A stretch of 54,892 nt of DNA from Thermoanaerobaculum sp. (GCA_021154885.1 JAJKHS010000012.1:1-54892); one strand, 5' to 3'. Shown: positions 16,685 to 25,757, counted from the first letter of the stretch. The notes: generated from the sequence alone by a model not told the origin. Program-made: numbers and translations.

Positions 16685-17874
16685 TCATTTCTCCGCGATC
16701 CGCATCTCATACTCCCCCGCCGGCTCCGCCTTGCCGTCCTTGAGCCCGGACAGCCGGAGCTGGTAGTCCCCCGGTGGCAGGAGGTCGCGGGGGAGAGCCA
16801 CGCTGAGCTCGAAGCCGCTGGTCTTGTGGAGACCGCGGCTCGACCAGACGGGCTTGCCCGTGTCCTTGTACGAGATCTCCAGACGAGGGAGGGGCTCCCC
16901 TCCTCCGGATCCGCCGGGCCGCCCAGGGCGTTCACGCGCAGGAACTGCCAGAGGGTCGTGAGGTAGGAGCGCGTCCGGTCGTTGGCGTCCAGCCGCTCGA
17001 TGGCGGTCAGGACGCAGCCGATCAGCTTGCGAAAGAGCTGCCTCTCTTCGAAACCGGTGTCCGGCCGGGACAGGCGCACGGCCCGGGCGGTCTCGCCGGG
17101 CTCGCGCTCGACGGCGGTCTCCCCCGCCGCCTGCTCGAGGAGGGCGGCCCAGCGCGCCCGCACGTCCGCCTTGAGGGGATCGATCACGTCCTTGAAGCGG
17201 AAGGCTCCGGCGGCCCCGGCGGACAACTCGGCCAGGCGCCCGCGCAGCCTCTCCACCACCTCCTCCTGCCGCCGGCCGCGGAGGGTGACGAGGTCGGGCA
17301 GCAGCTCGTCGTTCCAGCGCGCCACGAGCACGCGGAGGTCGCGGACCGCTGGCTGGGGATCGGCGCCGGCCCGGAAACCGAGGACCGTGTCGTTGCGCAC
17401 CCGCGGGTCGCCCGCGAGCACGTGCAACTCGCCGGCGGCCACGGCGCGCCGCACGGCGGACTGGAGGACTTCGAAGACCTGGGAGCCCAGGGGATCGTGC
17501 TCCTTCTGCCGCTCGTGGAGGAAGTGGCGGACGTTGAGGAAGACCAGGCCGTCGACGTTCGGCTTGACCCGGAGCTGCGCCTGGAGGCTCCGCAGGCGAT
17601 CGACGAAGACGAAGGCGTAGCATTCGGCGAGCAGCTCTTCCAGCGCGTCCTCCCAACCTGCGGAGCCATACACGCCCAGGTAGTCCGGCGGCGCCTGCCA
17701 CAACCCTCGCCGCCGCAGCTCGCCGCGCAGGGCGCCGCGCAGAGCCTCGCGCACGGTCGCCAGGCGCTGCGGGTCCGGCTCTCCCCCGGGCTCCAGCGAG
17801 CGGACGTAGTCCGTGAAGACCCGCGCTCCGGCGGCGTCCTCTCCCTCTCCCCAGGAAAGCCCGGCGATGTTCAA
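16685..17874 (-). pseudogene. Locus B: decayed fusion of regulator and membrane-protein genes
   Basis: From TTG 17874 the frame encodes about 325 residues homologous to the locus A regulator; compare RFKDVIDPLKADVRARWAALL with RFGDLILPLRADVRRRWAALL (first 20 shared-length positions apply). The homology stops near 16895, before the helix-turn-helix-like C-terminus of the intact copy. In another frame, about 16890-16685, follow some 68 residues matching the C-terminal beta domain of the locus A membrane protein (LEISYKDTGKPVW, then LLPPGDYQLRLSG). Compared with locus A, about 1.2 kb is missing: the end of gene 1 plus the TM and coiled coil of gene 2. This is best read as a deletion remnant. Whether the truncated protein is still made is unknown. 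Confidence 0.75.
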
Positions 17875-18055
17875 GGTGAAGTCATTTCACCACAAAGCCC
17901 TGAATCCTGCCAATCGCCGAAAACCTGCCGTTACCCCCCTTCGAGGCGAGCGTGGGACGCCTCGCAGGCCGGCCGGCCAAGTCCCCCCGGGGACATCCCA
18001 AAACCTTCAACCGATTCACGTTTTGGGGCCGTTTCGGCCTGAAAGGGACCGCTGT

Positions 18056-18820
18056 ATGTTCACGAAAATCGCCTCACGCAGAGATTCGCTCTCGCTCGCC
18101 GGTCTGGCGCTCCTCCTCGTGGGCTCCGCCGCCGGCGCTCAGCCAGCCCAGGACTGCGCGGCTGCGCTCCAGGCCGCCGGTGGCGGCGTCTCCCTCGCCA
18201 ACGCCACCACCACCTCGACCACCAAGAAGGTGGATGAGTGGGACGGCGACATCCTCAAGATCATGATCGGCCAGCCGGGACTGCTGGTGCTGTCAGGGGA
18301 GGGGCCCGACGTTCAAGGAGCGCTCTATGCCGCCGATCCGGACTCCGGCGAGCCTGTGCTCGAGGACGGCGGCCCGCTCGGCACGTTCCATCAACCGCTG
18401 ACCGTGGTGGTCCAGCCGGGCGAGCACTGCATGCACGTGACGCCGCCCGCCGGCGCTACCGGCACCTTGAGCCTGCAGGCCACCTTCTTCGACGTCTGCA
18501 GCCTGGGACCGCAGGACGACCATGGCGACAGCTTCCTTTGCGCCACGCAGATCGGACTGGGGGAGGCCCGGACGGGGGAGATCGCGCCGGCGACCGATCA
18601 GGACGTCTTCGCCTTCACCCTCGGCGCCGAGACGGCCGTGACCGTCACCGTCGACGGGGCGCCGGACCTCGCCGCCGGCCTCTACGGCGAGGACGGCACG
18701 CTGCTGGCCGCCGATGGCCGCGGCTCCCGGACGCTCGCAGCCGGCCGGTACTACGTGCGCATCGAGGGCGGCACCGGGCCCGGCGGCCCCTACACGGTCG
18801 GCTTGGCGGGGACTCCGTAG
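18056..18820 (+). CDS. Secreted protein with PPC-like domains
   Basis: The 254-residue product starts at ATG 18056 after AAAGGGA, with a signal peptide (about 1-29, AAGAQ). The mature part is beta-rich. Its second half (about 175-250) has the pattern of bacterial pre-peptidase C-terminal (PPC) domains: a DQDVFAFTLGAETAVTVTV strand pair and LAAGRYYVRIEGGTG near the end. PPC domains occur at the ends of secreted enzymes, but no catalytic part is present here, so it is probably a stand-alone surface or periplasmic binding protein. The function is unknown. A perfect hairpin follows the stop. Confidence 0.75.
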   Translation: MFTKIASRRDSLSLAGLALLLVGSAAGAQPAQDCAAALQAAGGGVSLANATTTSTTKKVDEWDGDILKIMIGQPGLLVLSGEGPDVQGALYAADPDSGEPVLEDGGPLGTFHQPLTVVVQPGEHCMHVTPPAGATGTLSLQATFFDVCSLGPQDDHGDSFLCATQIGLGEARTGEIAPATDQDVFAFTLGAETAVTVTVDGAPDLAAGLYGEDGTLLAADGRGSRTLAAGRYYVRIEGGTGPGGPYTVGLAGTP

Positions 18821-18847
18821 AGCCTGCCTCGGCGATCTGACCCTGCC

Positions 18848-18879
18848 GCCCCGCGAGCCAGTCCGTCGACTCGCGGGGC
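18848..18879. terminator. GC-rich hairpin, probable bidirectional terminator
   Basis: GCCCCGCGAG (18848-18857) pairs perfectly with CTCGCGGGGC (18870-18879) around a 12-base loop. It lies between the convergent stops at 18820 and 18913. There is no T tract, so the termination role is inferred from position and stem strength. Confidence 0.55.
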
Positions 18880-18912
18880 GCATCCGTCGCCGGCGTTGCG
18901 CGAGCGTGAAAA

Positions 18913-21399
18913 TCACCGCGTGAACCCGGGGTAGCGTCCAACCTTGGCGTCCACCCCGTCGGAGACGCGGAGCTCGGCCGCCGCCCGGTTGGCCTCGTCG
19001 AGAGAAGAGTAGTGCCCGAGGCTCACCGTACAGAGGGCGTGGCCGTTCTCCTCTTGGGGGAGCAGGAACGCGCCGCGGCTTCCATACCGGGCGAGCGCCT
19101 GGGCGGCGACGATCCAGTCCTCGGAAGAGGCCACCTGCACGATGGGAGCTCCGGCCGGAAACCGGGTCGGCAGGTCCCGGACGCTGGCCGCATCGAGCCG
19201 GCAGGCCGCGGCGAGCCGCTGCCAGGTGGCGGGGTCGATGACGGGGAAGGACGGGGCCGGGCCCGTGTCGCTGAGGCTGAGATCTGGCTCTCTCGAACTC
19301 GATTCAGATTTCGGTCGGCTACTTGTCGGCGGTCCCTGCTCGGCCAGCACGGACGGCTTCTCCTGGGAGACCGAGGCCGGCACCGGAGCCGAGGACCGGG
19401 ATTTCATCACGAATAACGACAGACCAATCACCGCCAGCGCGATCATGGCGGCTGCGCCCAGCCACCGTCCCGGTCCGCGGTTCACGGCGGCCCGAGGGGG
19501 CGGCGGTGCGTACGACGGCCTCGGCGGGGATGCCATGGTCCGGGCCGCGGCCACCGCGGGCGGCAGGGGCGGCGGAGCCGGCGGGAGAGGCGGCGGCGCG
19601 ACGGCGGTCGGGGTGGTGTCTTCGAGGGACGGCTCGCCACGGTCCTCGGCTGGCGGGCTCGGGGCGCTCGGGAAGGCGAGGATCGTGGCGTTAGGATCGA
19701 AAGCCCCTCGGGAACCGGGAAACTCCGGCGCCGCGGTCGGCTTTGAAGAGGGGACCTCCGCGGGGCCATGCGGAGTTGCCGGCAAACTGGCGGCTCCAGG
19801 AAGGAGCTGGAAGTGGAGACGCCGCAACTCCTCCGGCGGCAGGCTCCGCGTGGGCTCCTCCGGCAGCGGGTCCTCCCAATACGTGGGACGCACGAAGTGA
19901 GAGCGGCCGAGCGATAGGGCGTAGCGCCATTCCTCCTCGACGTAACGCGAGCGCAGGGCGTTCCATGACCAGAAGAGCTGGAACACGTCGGCCTTCTGGA
20001 TCAGGTCCTTGAGGCGGTCGTTCCACACCTCGCCGGCCCGCAACTCGTGGACGTCGCGCAGATAGCGGTCGCCCAGCGTGCGGGCGTAGCGCTCGAATTC
20101 CTCGACGATGACGGCGTCCTGGTGCGAGTACGACGGGAAAATGTTGCGGAACGGCCGGCTCGCGGCCCGCTCGGGCGGAGGCGCCTGGACTCCCGCGATT
20201 CGAGAGTCCACCCGGATGGCGAGGCTGACCTCGGCCAGCAGGATGCTCCCCCAGAACACGCTCATCCGGCCGCGGACCTGCCGGCCCTCCGTCTCCGGCC
20301 CGGCGCGAATCCGAAACTCCTCCCGGTGCACCGACTCCAGCCACAGGAACGTCCGCCGGGGAGGGTTGACCTCGAACCCCGGGATCTCCGGCAGGAACGT
20401 GATCTCGGCCTCGTGAGGCACGGCCTGCCGGCTGTCCTGCTTGACGTCCGCATAGCCGTCCACGAGATCGCCGAGGATGCGATGCGCCTGCTCCCGGACC
20501 TCCGCGAGCGGGTCCGGCTCGTCCGCCGGAGCGTCCGCCGGCAGCTCCTCCAGATGGGCGAACGCCAGCAGTGGAAACCACTTCATCGGCTCCACGACCC
20601 GCGGGCGGTAGACCGTGAACTGGACGTTCTCATGAAGGACCGGCGGCTTGTCGGAACGAGCCTGGGCGGGATGGGGCTCGGGCCAGTCCCGTATCGGAGG
20701 AGAAGAATTAGGATCGACGGGAATTGGCGGCAGTGGTGCTGGCATCGGGTCCGGGTCCCGGCCTTCATCGTCTGTATGCCCCCGCTCCTGAATCGCCTTC
20801 CACAGATCCTCGAAGACCTGCTCCGCGAACGTATCGAGCCGCGAGGCCCGTCCCAACCCCTCGCTCCAGCCGCAGGGATATCCGTCGAAGACCGGCCTTC
20901 CCGAAGCCCGAATCCGCTCCTTTAGGCTGGCGAGACGAGCCGTCGCCTCGTCGTTCTCGGGAAGGTACCGCTCCCGCTGCGCTTCCGGGACCATCGCAGG
21001 AAACCGGGGATTCCGGAAATAGAAGAAGCTCGCCGTCGTCCCGGGCTCGCGAAGAGCGCCATGCAGGATCTCGAGCTCCACCACGCTCCGTCCCGGGTCT
21101 TCGACCAACCACGGCTGAGCTGCCACCAGAGCGAGGGGGACGGTCGCCGGCGGCGCGCCGTACCGTTCGCCCAGCAGAGCCAGGAAGATCTGGCACCCTT
21201 CGATTTCCTGGAACCGACGCGCGAGGTCCCACTCCTCCCCCTTGTCCTGAGCGGGATCGACGACGACGATCTCCACCTCCTGCCCATGCAGCCGCTCCCG
21301 CAACTCAGGCAGCACCAGCCCCTCGATGACCGCGCGCTCGCCGTCCATGTCGCCGGGGAGGGCGGCGAGGTAGAGGCGGAGGGAGGAGAGAGCGAGCAT
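18913..21399 (-). CDS. DUF4062-like/TIR/transmembrane/SPOR-like multidomain protein
   Basis: The 828-residue protein has an unusual domain order. Residues 5-205 resemble DUF4062 as found in front of NACHT in TEP1 and nephrocystin-3: SVVELEILHGAL, SFFYFRNP, LKERIRASG and FAEQVFEDLWKAI. A Pro-rich linker leads to a beta-sandwich-like domain (255-400). A TIR-type domain follows (417-515; FPSYSHQD, then SRYVEEEWRYAL with candidate catalytic Glu488-490). After a Pro-rich linker comes one membrane helix (647-666) and a SPOR-like C-terminus (about 750-828; TVSLGHYSSLDEANRAA). TIR domains often cleave NAD or make cyclic ADP-ribose signals in immunity. There is no NTPase domain. SPOR domains bind denuded peptidoglycan, so envelope sensing coupled to TIR activity is a possible but unproven reading. 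Confidence 0.82.
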   Translation of the reverse strand: MLALSSLRLYLAALPGDMDGERAVIEGLVLPELRERLHGQEVEIVVVDPAQDKGEEWDLARRFQEIEGCQIFLALLGERYGAPPATVPLALVAAQPWLVEDPGRSVVELEILHGALREPGTTASFFYFRNPRFPAMVPEAQRERYLPENDEATARLASLKERIRASGRPVFDGYPCGWSEGLGRASRLDTFAEQVFEDLWKAIQERGHTDDEGRDPDPMPAPLPPIPVDPNSSPPIRDWPEPHPAQARSDKPPVLHENVQFTVYRPRVVEPMKWFPLLAFAHLEELPADAPADEPDPLAEVREQAHRILGDLVDGYADVKQDSRQAVPHEAEITFLPEIPGFEVNPPRRTFLWLESVHREEFRIRAGPETEGRQVRGRMSVFWGSILLAEVSLAIRVDSRIAGVQAPPPERAASRPFRNIFPSYSHQDAVIVEEFERYARTLGDRYLRDVHELRAGEVWNDRLKDLIQKADVFQLFWSWNALRSRYVEEEWRYALSLGRSHFVRPTYWEDPLPEEPTRSLPPEELRRLHFQLLPGAASLPATPHGPAEVPSSKPTAAPEFPGSRGAFDPNATILAFPSAPSPPAEDRGEPSLEDTTPTAVAPPPLPPAPPPLPPAVAAARTMASPPRPSYAPPPPRAAVNRGPGRWLGAAAMIALAVIGLSLFVMKSRSSAPVPASVSQEKPSVLAEQGPPTSSRPKSESSSREPDLSLSDTGPAPSFPVIDPATWQRLAAACRLDAASVRDLPTRFPAGAPIVQVASSEDWIVAAQALARYGSRGAFLLPQEENGHALCTVSLGHYSSLDEANRAAAELRVSDGVDAKVGRYPGFTR

Positions 21400-21537
21400 G
21401 ATTGAATCTTAGTCCAAGAGGAGCGAGCGGGTCCGGCCGGGTCTCAACTTCTCGCAAACCGCGCCGGGACCATGCTAGCGTTGCGCTTGGTGGGTCTTCT
21501 TGGCGCATTTCCGCAACCCGCCAGAAGGCAGGCACGC

Positions 21538-22338
21538 ATGAGCACCCTTCGGCCCAAGCGGAAACGGAAAATGGAGTATCCCACCGAGGACGGCCAGCCC
21601 ATGGGCGAGACCCCCCTGCACCGGATCGTGATGACTGACCTCATCCTGAACCTGGAAGTCCGCTACCTCGAGGTGCCGGATATCTGGGTGGGAGGCAACC
21701 TCTTCCTCTGTTATGAGGAGGGAAATCCGAAGGCGTGTGTGGCTCCGGACGTGCTGCTGGCCAAGGGGGTGAAGAAGTGGGACCGGCCGAACTATCTGCT
21801 CTGGCAGGAGACGCCGCCGAGCCTGATCGTGGAGGTGACGTCGGAGAAGACCCGCAAGGAGGACGAGTACAAGAAGTTGCTCTACGAGCGGCTGGGCGTG
21901 GAGGAGCTGTTCCTGTTCGATCCCTACGGGGAGTACCTGCAGCCGCGGCTTCAGGGCTACCGGCTCGTGGCCGGGCGCTATCAGCCCATCCCGCTGAAGG
22001 CGGACGGATCGCTGCTGAGCCGGACGACGAACCTGTTCCTGGAACCGGAAGGTGATCGGTTGCGACTGGTGGACGCTGAAACGCGGGAGCGGCTCGTGTG
22101 GCTGGAGGAGATTGAACCCGCTTTTTGCGTAGAAAGAGTGGCCCGGCTGGCCGAGGAGGCTCTCGCGGCTGAAGAAGAGGCGGCCGCCGAGTGGGAGGAG
22201 ACTGCTGCATTGAGGGCCGCGGAAGCGAAAGCTGCTGAAGAAGCTGCCGCCCGTCAGGCAGAGACGGCAGCACGGCGGGCCGCCGAGGAGCAAATCCGGG
22301 TTCTGGAAGCGGAGTTGAATCGGCTTCAGAAGGGCTGA
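21538..22338 (+). CDS. Uma2-family (DUF820) endonuclease-like protein
   Basis: The 266-residue protein starts at ATG 21538 (MSTLRPKRKRK) with AAGGCAGG upstream; an earlier in-frame start at 21472 adds an unlikely N-terminus. The Uma2 fold is seen at about 15-180, with the PD-(D/E)XK-like elements APDVLL, PSLIVEVTSEKTRKED and LYERLGVEELFLFDP. Residues 205-266 form an Ala/Glu-rich coiled coil. Uma2 genes are abundant in cyanobacteria, Planctomycetes and Acidobacteria, but their role is poorly known. The gene is divergent from the TIR gene and convergent with the SLOG-SLATT gene. Confidence 0.88.
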   Translation: MSTLRPKRKRKMEYPTEDGQPMGETPLHRIVMTDLILNLEVRYLEVPDIWVGGNLFLCYEEGNPKACVAPDVLLAKGVKKWDRPNYLLWQETPPSLIVEVTSEKTRKEDEYKKLLYERLGVEELFLFDPYGEYLQPRLQGYRLVAGRYQPIPLKADGSLLSRTTNLFLEPEGDRLRLVDAETRERLVWLEEIEPAFCVERVARLAEEALAAEEEAAAEWEETAALRAAEAKAAEEAAARQAETAARRAAEEQIRVLEAELNRLQKG

Positions 22339-22379
22339 CTTAACTTAAACCAGGATGTGGATCTTCTCCTCCTTTCTTC

Positions 22380-24194
22380 TTAGGGAGGGGTTAAAGGCTT
22401 GGTGACGAACGCCGCACGCCAGTCAGCCTGCTCCAGGAGCTGGATTTGGCAAAAATACTCTGCCTGGGCGCCCAGTTCCTTTGAGCTCATTGCCCTCTCG
22501 GAGCTCGACAGATTTGACAAGAGAGCACTCAATCTCGCGCGCAGGGCTTTGGAGCGTCGAGAAATACGTTCAAATTCACCTTGATGGGAGATACCTTCGA
22601 CTGCAGCACCGACAGCCGGCAGAACGACTGCACACAAGCTCAGCAAGAGGATTGCAAGGGCGGTAAACAATTCACCCAGCCAGTTGCCTACATTTTCTTC
22701 AGGAAGCAGGTGAAGAAGGCATGCCACCAGAGTTGCAGGAAAAAGGCCCTTTACCACCGCAGAATGCAAACGATGGTGCGCGAGCTCCATCATCGCCGAT
22801 GTCTTCGCATGGTACTTGACCTGCCCTTTCACCGCATCCGCAAGTACTTTCCGATAGGTTGCCAGGAAAGCTGCATCTATTCTTGCGGAAGTCATCCCCA
22901 ACTCACGGGCTACCGCTCGAAAATACCAGTTAAACCAAGTCCTGCCGGGGTCTTCCTCGAGGTGTGCAGGAACTTCAAAGGCAGGAGTGACCCGAGCCAG
23001 GGGAATAAGGTACTGCATTTGCCTGAAGCCTTCGGCAAGGAGCCTGTAGTCGATCCAGCGCTCATGGAGATGGAGGCGCTTGTTTCCCAGCCACACCAGG
23101 ATCAAGATTGTGGTAATCAACGCCAACTCGATCCAGAATATCCAGTGCAGCCTTTTTGGATAATATATACCGAAGAAAGCTGAAAGCACGGCAGCAGCAC
23201 CGAGAGCATAGGTAACGATGAACAGGCTGCGATAGATGTCTCCGTAAGCGTTGGCGAGATGGTCTGCGCGCTCCAGGTGAACTTGGCAGCCATCACGAAG
23301 CTTTTGTCCTATATGGTTGTTGGGCTCTGCGAGGGTGGCCCAACGATCGGCTGGCGGCTCATCGCTATCGTTCAGAGCTTCGCGATCTGCCTCTTCGAGA
23401 TGTTTTTTCCAGCCGTGGGCGACGAAGTTGCGGAACGCCCTGTAGATCGGTATCGGTTTAGGCTGCTTTTCCGAGAGAAATCGCTCCAAAGGCTTGGAGC
23501 TGATGGTCGGCGGCATGGCGAAAATGGGTTTGAGACGATCCAAGAGAAAATTCAGGGCGGTCTTTCTTGGCGGTTCTCCAGGATTTAAGCCCCGTTCCCA
23601 AAGGCAAATCTCATGCTCGGGCAAGGAATTGACCCAGATGACCGGAATATTCCGGGAGATGGCTTCCATAACTACAGCCCCCGGTTCCCCTTGCTCTCCC
23701 GATTCACCGTTCCAGACAGCGATGAGTACATCGCACTGACGCAAAACGGCCTGTCCCACGGCTTCGCGTGCTGCTGGTTTATCATCCAAGGGGCCGTCCA
23801 GCTCGACTTTAACAGAATCAGTGTCCCAGAGCTCGTCGAAGAGTGCATAGGATTCCGCGGCCAGGAACTTCTTCTTGTATTCCTCATGCTCTACGGGGAG
23901 TAGACACTGCAATTCAAATCCAAATCTCTTCTGAATGGCCTCACGAGTGACGATCAGCTCGGCCCCTGCTCCCAAAGGAGAGATGATGCGCAGCGTCGGG
24001 TTATCCTTCGCATACAATCCCTTGCAGCGATCATGGATAGCGTTGACTATCTCTCGGATCTTCACGAGGACCTCTTGAATCTTCGCCACAATGGCCGTAT
24101 TAGGCATATCGGGTCCCAGATTTTTGGACTCTTCGCCGATTACGCCGATGCGTACAACGAGCCGCGTTTCTGGCGATGGCCGCCGCTGTATCAT
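22380..24194 (-). CDS. SLOG-SLATT fusion, putative pore-forming effector
   Basis: The 604-residue protein has an N-terminal SLOG-like Rossmann domain (about 12-200; ISPLGAGAELIVTREAI and CDVLIAVWNGESGEQG). Its C-terminal 300 residues resemble SLATT (SMODS and SLOG-associating two-TM effector): helix pairs at 322-345 and 351-370, then WIDYRLLAEGFRQMQYL, and further hydrophobic helices at 481-497 and 505-533. SLOG domains are proposed to bind nucleotide signals, and SLATT domains are predicted to permeabilise membranes. The start lies one base after the stop of the upstream SLOG gene, with TGAGGA before it, so the two are co-translated. GC content is lower than in the flanks, suggesting transfer. 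Confidence 0.82.
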   Translation of the reverse strand: MIQRRPSPETRLVVRIGVIGEESKNLGPDMPNTAIVAKIQEVLVKIREIVNAIHDRCKGLYAKDNPTLRIISPLGAGAELIVTREAIQKRFGFELQCLLPVEHEEYKKKFLAAESYALFDELWDTDSVKVELDGPLDDKPAAREAVGQAVLRQCDVLIAVWNGESGEQGEPGAVVMEAISRNIPVIWVNSLPEHEICLWERGLNPGEPPRKTALNFLLDRLKPIFAMPPTISSKPLERFLSEKQPKPIPIYRAFRNFVAHGWKKHLEEADREALNDSDEPPADRWATLAEPNNHIGQKLRDGCQVHLERADHLANAYGDIYRSLFIVTYALGAAAVLSAFFGIYYPKRLHWIFWIELALITTILILVWLGNKRLHLHERWIDYRLLAEGFRQMQYLIPLARVTPAFEVPAHLEEDPGRTWFNWYFRAVARELGMTSARIDAAFLATYRKVLADAVKGQVKYHAKTSAMMELAHHRLHSAVVKGLFPATLVACLLHLLPEENVGNWLGELFTALAILLLSLCAVVLPAVGAAVEGISHQGEFERISRRSKALRARLSALLSNLSSSERAMSSKELGAQAEYFCQIQLLEQADWRAAFVTKPLTPP

Positions 24195-24195
24195 T

Positions 24196-24858
24196 TCAAT
24201 CCTCAGGGCCCGCCCAGCTCATGCCGCGGGCAGTCAAAACTCTTCCCATTGCTTCGGAGAGTCGGTTTATCGGATCATACAAGATCGGGTCAGCAGACCT
24301 CAGTAAAAACATCTGACCGTGGGGTCGTACCCACACGGTTGCAATCCCCCGTGAGAGCGATTCCTTTACCATCTGCCCAGTCCCGCCTTGGCCAGCCGCC
24401 GGCTTCCCATTCCATATGGCGATCAGAATATTGGAATGAAGCAGTACCCAGCGGCCCACCGCCTCGTAGGCTTGATTGGCGTGTTCGCGGGAGCCGTTCA
24501 ATTCATAGACTGTCCTCGCCCGTCCGAGCAGATGCCTGAAGGCGGCTCTCGACTCGGGAAGGCGGAAGTCTTTCTCATACTCTTCACGCACAAAGGGTAG
24601 AGGGCTTTCAAGCTCGTAGCCAAGTTTCAATGCTTCTTCTGCTACGATACGGTCAGCACCTTCGGCGAGAGGAGATACGACGAGAAGACCGAGCCGTTGA
24701 GCGATCTCCTGGATTTGTCTCAAGACTTGGCGGACCGATTCTCTCAAAGCCCCGTCGTTATATCCTGCCTCGGCCAGCCCCTGGGTTCGGTGCCCTGTCA
24801 CCCCGACGCGGATTGCCAAGGGTGTGGTGGGTGGATGGCCCTGCGTTTTGAGCGTCAT
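24196..24858 (-). CDS. Stand-alone SLOG-domain protein
   Basis: The 220-residue protein consists of a single SLOG-like Rossmann domain: RVGVTGHRTQGL at the N-terminus, VVSPLAEGADRIVAEEAL, and NILIAIWNGKPAAGQGG with GTGQMVKESLSRGI. It has no membrane helix. It is a diverged paralogue of the first domain of the next gene, with which it forms a two-gene unit separated by one base. A likely role is signal binding or partner to the SLATT-bearing protein. Lower GC content than the surroundings supports joint transfer. Confidence 0.82.
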   Translation of the reverse strand: MTLKTQGHPPTTPLAIRVGVTGHRTQGLAEAGYNDGALRESVRQVLRQIQEIAQRLGLLVVSPLAEGADRIVAEEALKLGYELESPLPFVREEYEKDFRLPESRAAFRHLLGRARTVYELNGSREHANQAYEAVGRWVLLHSNILIAIWNGKPAAGQGGTGQMVKESLSRGIATVWVRPHGQMFLLRSADPILYDPINRLSEAMGRVLTARGMSWAGPED

Positions 24859-24996
24859 ACGTTAAGTCTGGATTATAACCCAACACCTGGGATTCCCCTA
24901 AGCGGACGGCTTTCCTCAAGCGGCGGCCTTCGTCGACAGCATACTTGGGACTCCAGCGGCTCAGGGTTTGGAGCAGGGGAACCAAGGGTGATGTTT

Positions 24997-25485
24997 TCAG
25001 CCCGACTCCCCCAGACTTTCGAGCACTCTCTTCACCAGTTCCTCCCCCAGCCATACGCCCTCCTTTCTTAATCGGAGGAGGAGAGGGGCGACCCTTGCGA
25101 CCAAACCCTGATTCTTAGCAGTGACCAGGATTCCGACGGTCCCGCAAACCTTGAGGCCCAACCGTTCGGCGGCCAGACGGGCTGGCCGATCATCCGACAG
25201 AAACCACTCAGCCTGCCGGTCGATGGCCAGCGTGATCGCGGCCGCCTCTCCGGCATCCAACTCCCCTCGCAGCAGGCGGAAGAGGTCGTCCGGATGGTGA
25301 TTCTCTACGGCGATCCAGTCGGCGCCGGCCACTTCCAGACTTCCAGGAAGTCCTTCGCCGGATTTTACTACCTCATTGTAGACCAGGTCTGGAATGAGAA
25401 TCTTCCCGTAGAGACCGGACAGCAGATCGAGCCTGCCAATCAGGCTGAGGTGAATGAGGGGACCTGAATCCGCTACGACGATCAA
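24997..25485 (-). CDS. PIN-domain toxin (DUF3368 type)
   Basis: The 162-residue protein starts at TTG 25485, overlapping the antitoxin stop (TTGA). PIN-type acidic residues are visible: Asp6 in VVADSGPLIHL, the LDAGEAAAI segment near 78-86, and LSDDRPAR near 96-103. DUF3368 proteins are PIN ribonucleases paired with UPF0175 antitoxins. The upstream UPF0175 gene fits this. It probably cleaves RNA when released from the antitoxin. Confidence 0.9.
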   Translation of the reverse strand: MIVVADSGPLIHLSLIGRLDLLSGLYGKILIPDLVYNEVVKSGEGLPGSLEVAGADWIAVENHHPDDLFRLLRGELDAGEAAAITLAIDRQAEWFLSDDRPARLAAERLGLKVCGTVGILVTAKNQGLVARVAPLLLRLRKEGVWLGEELVKRVLESLGESG

Positions 25486-25757
25486 GCGTCGGATCCAAGC
25501 TCGCGAGCCAGCTCGTCGTCGTCATAGTTGAACGGGGAGATCTGGTGCTGGCCCATGAGCTGCAGGAAGGCGGCGACTGGGATTCCGGAAAGCTCCGCCG
25601 CTTTGCCGAAGCCCAGACGGCGGGCCCTCACCTCTTCCAGCAGCCACAACAGCCGCATCTCCTGGGCTACCTCTTGAGGTTTCCAGGTGCGGTGCTGGAA
25701 GGCTTCTTCTGGAAGCTCGACCTGAACCGTGCGGGGTTTCACCGATGCCTTGGCCAT
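25482..25757 (-). CDS. UPF0175-family antitoxin
   Basis: The 91-residue protein starts at ATG 25757 (MAKASVKPRTVQVELPEE). The helical segment EVAQEMRLLWLLEEVRARRL and LGFGKAAELSGIPVAAFLQLM match UPF0175, with a helix-turn-helix-like region. The C-terminus is acidic (NYDDDELARELG), as expected for a toxin-binding tail. It overlaps the PIN toxin gene by four bases. It should neutralise the toxin and repress its own promoter in the 172-base gap upstream. The upstream in-frame extension to 25916 lacks support. Confidence 0.88.
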   Translation of the reverse strand: MAKASVKPRTVQVELPEEAFQHRTWKPQEVAQEMRLLWLLEEVRARRLGFGKAAELSGIPVAAFLQLMGQHQISPFNYDDDELARELGSDA

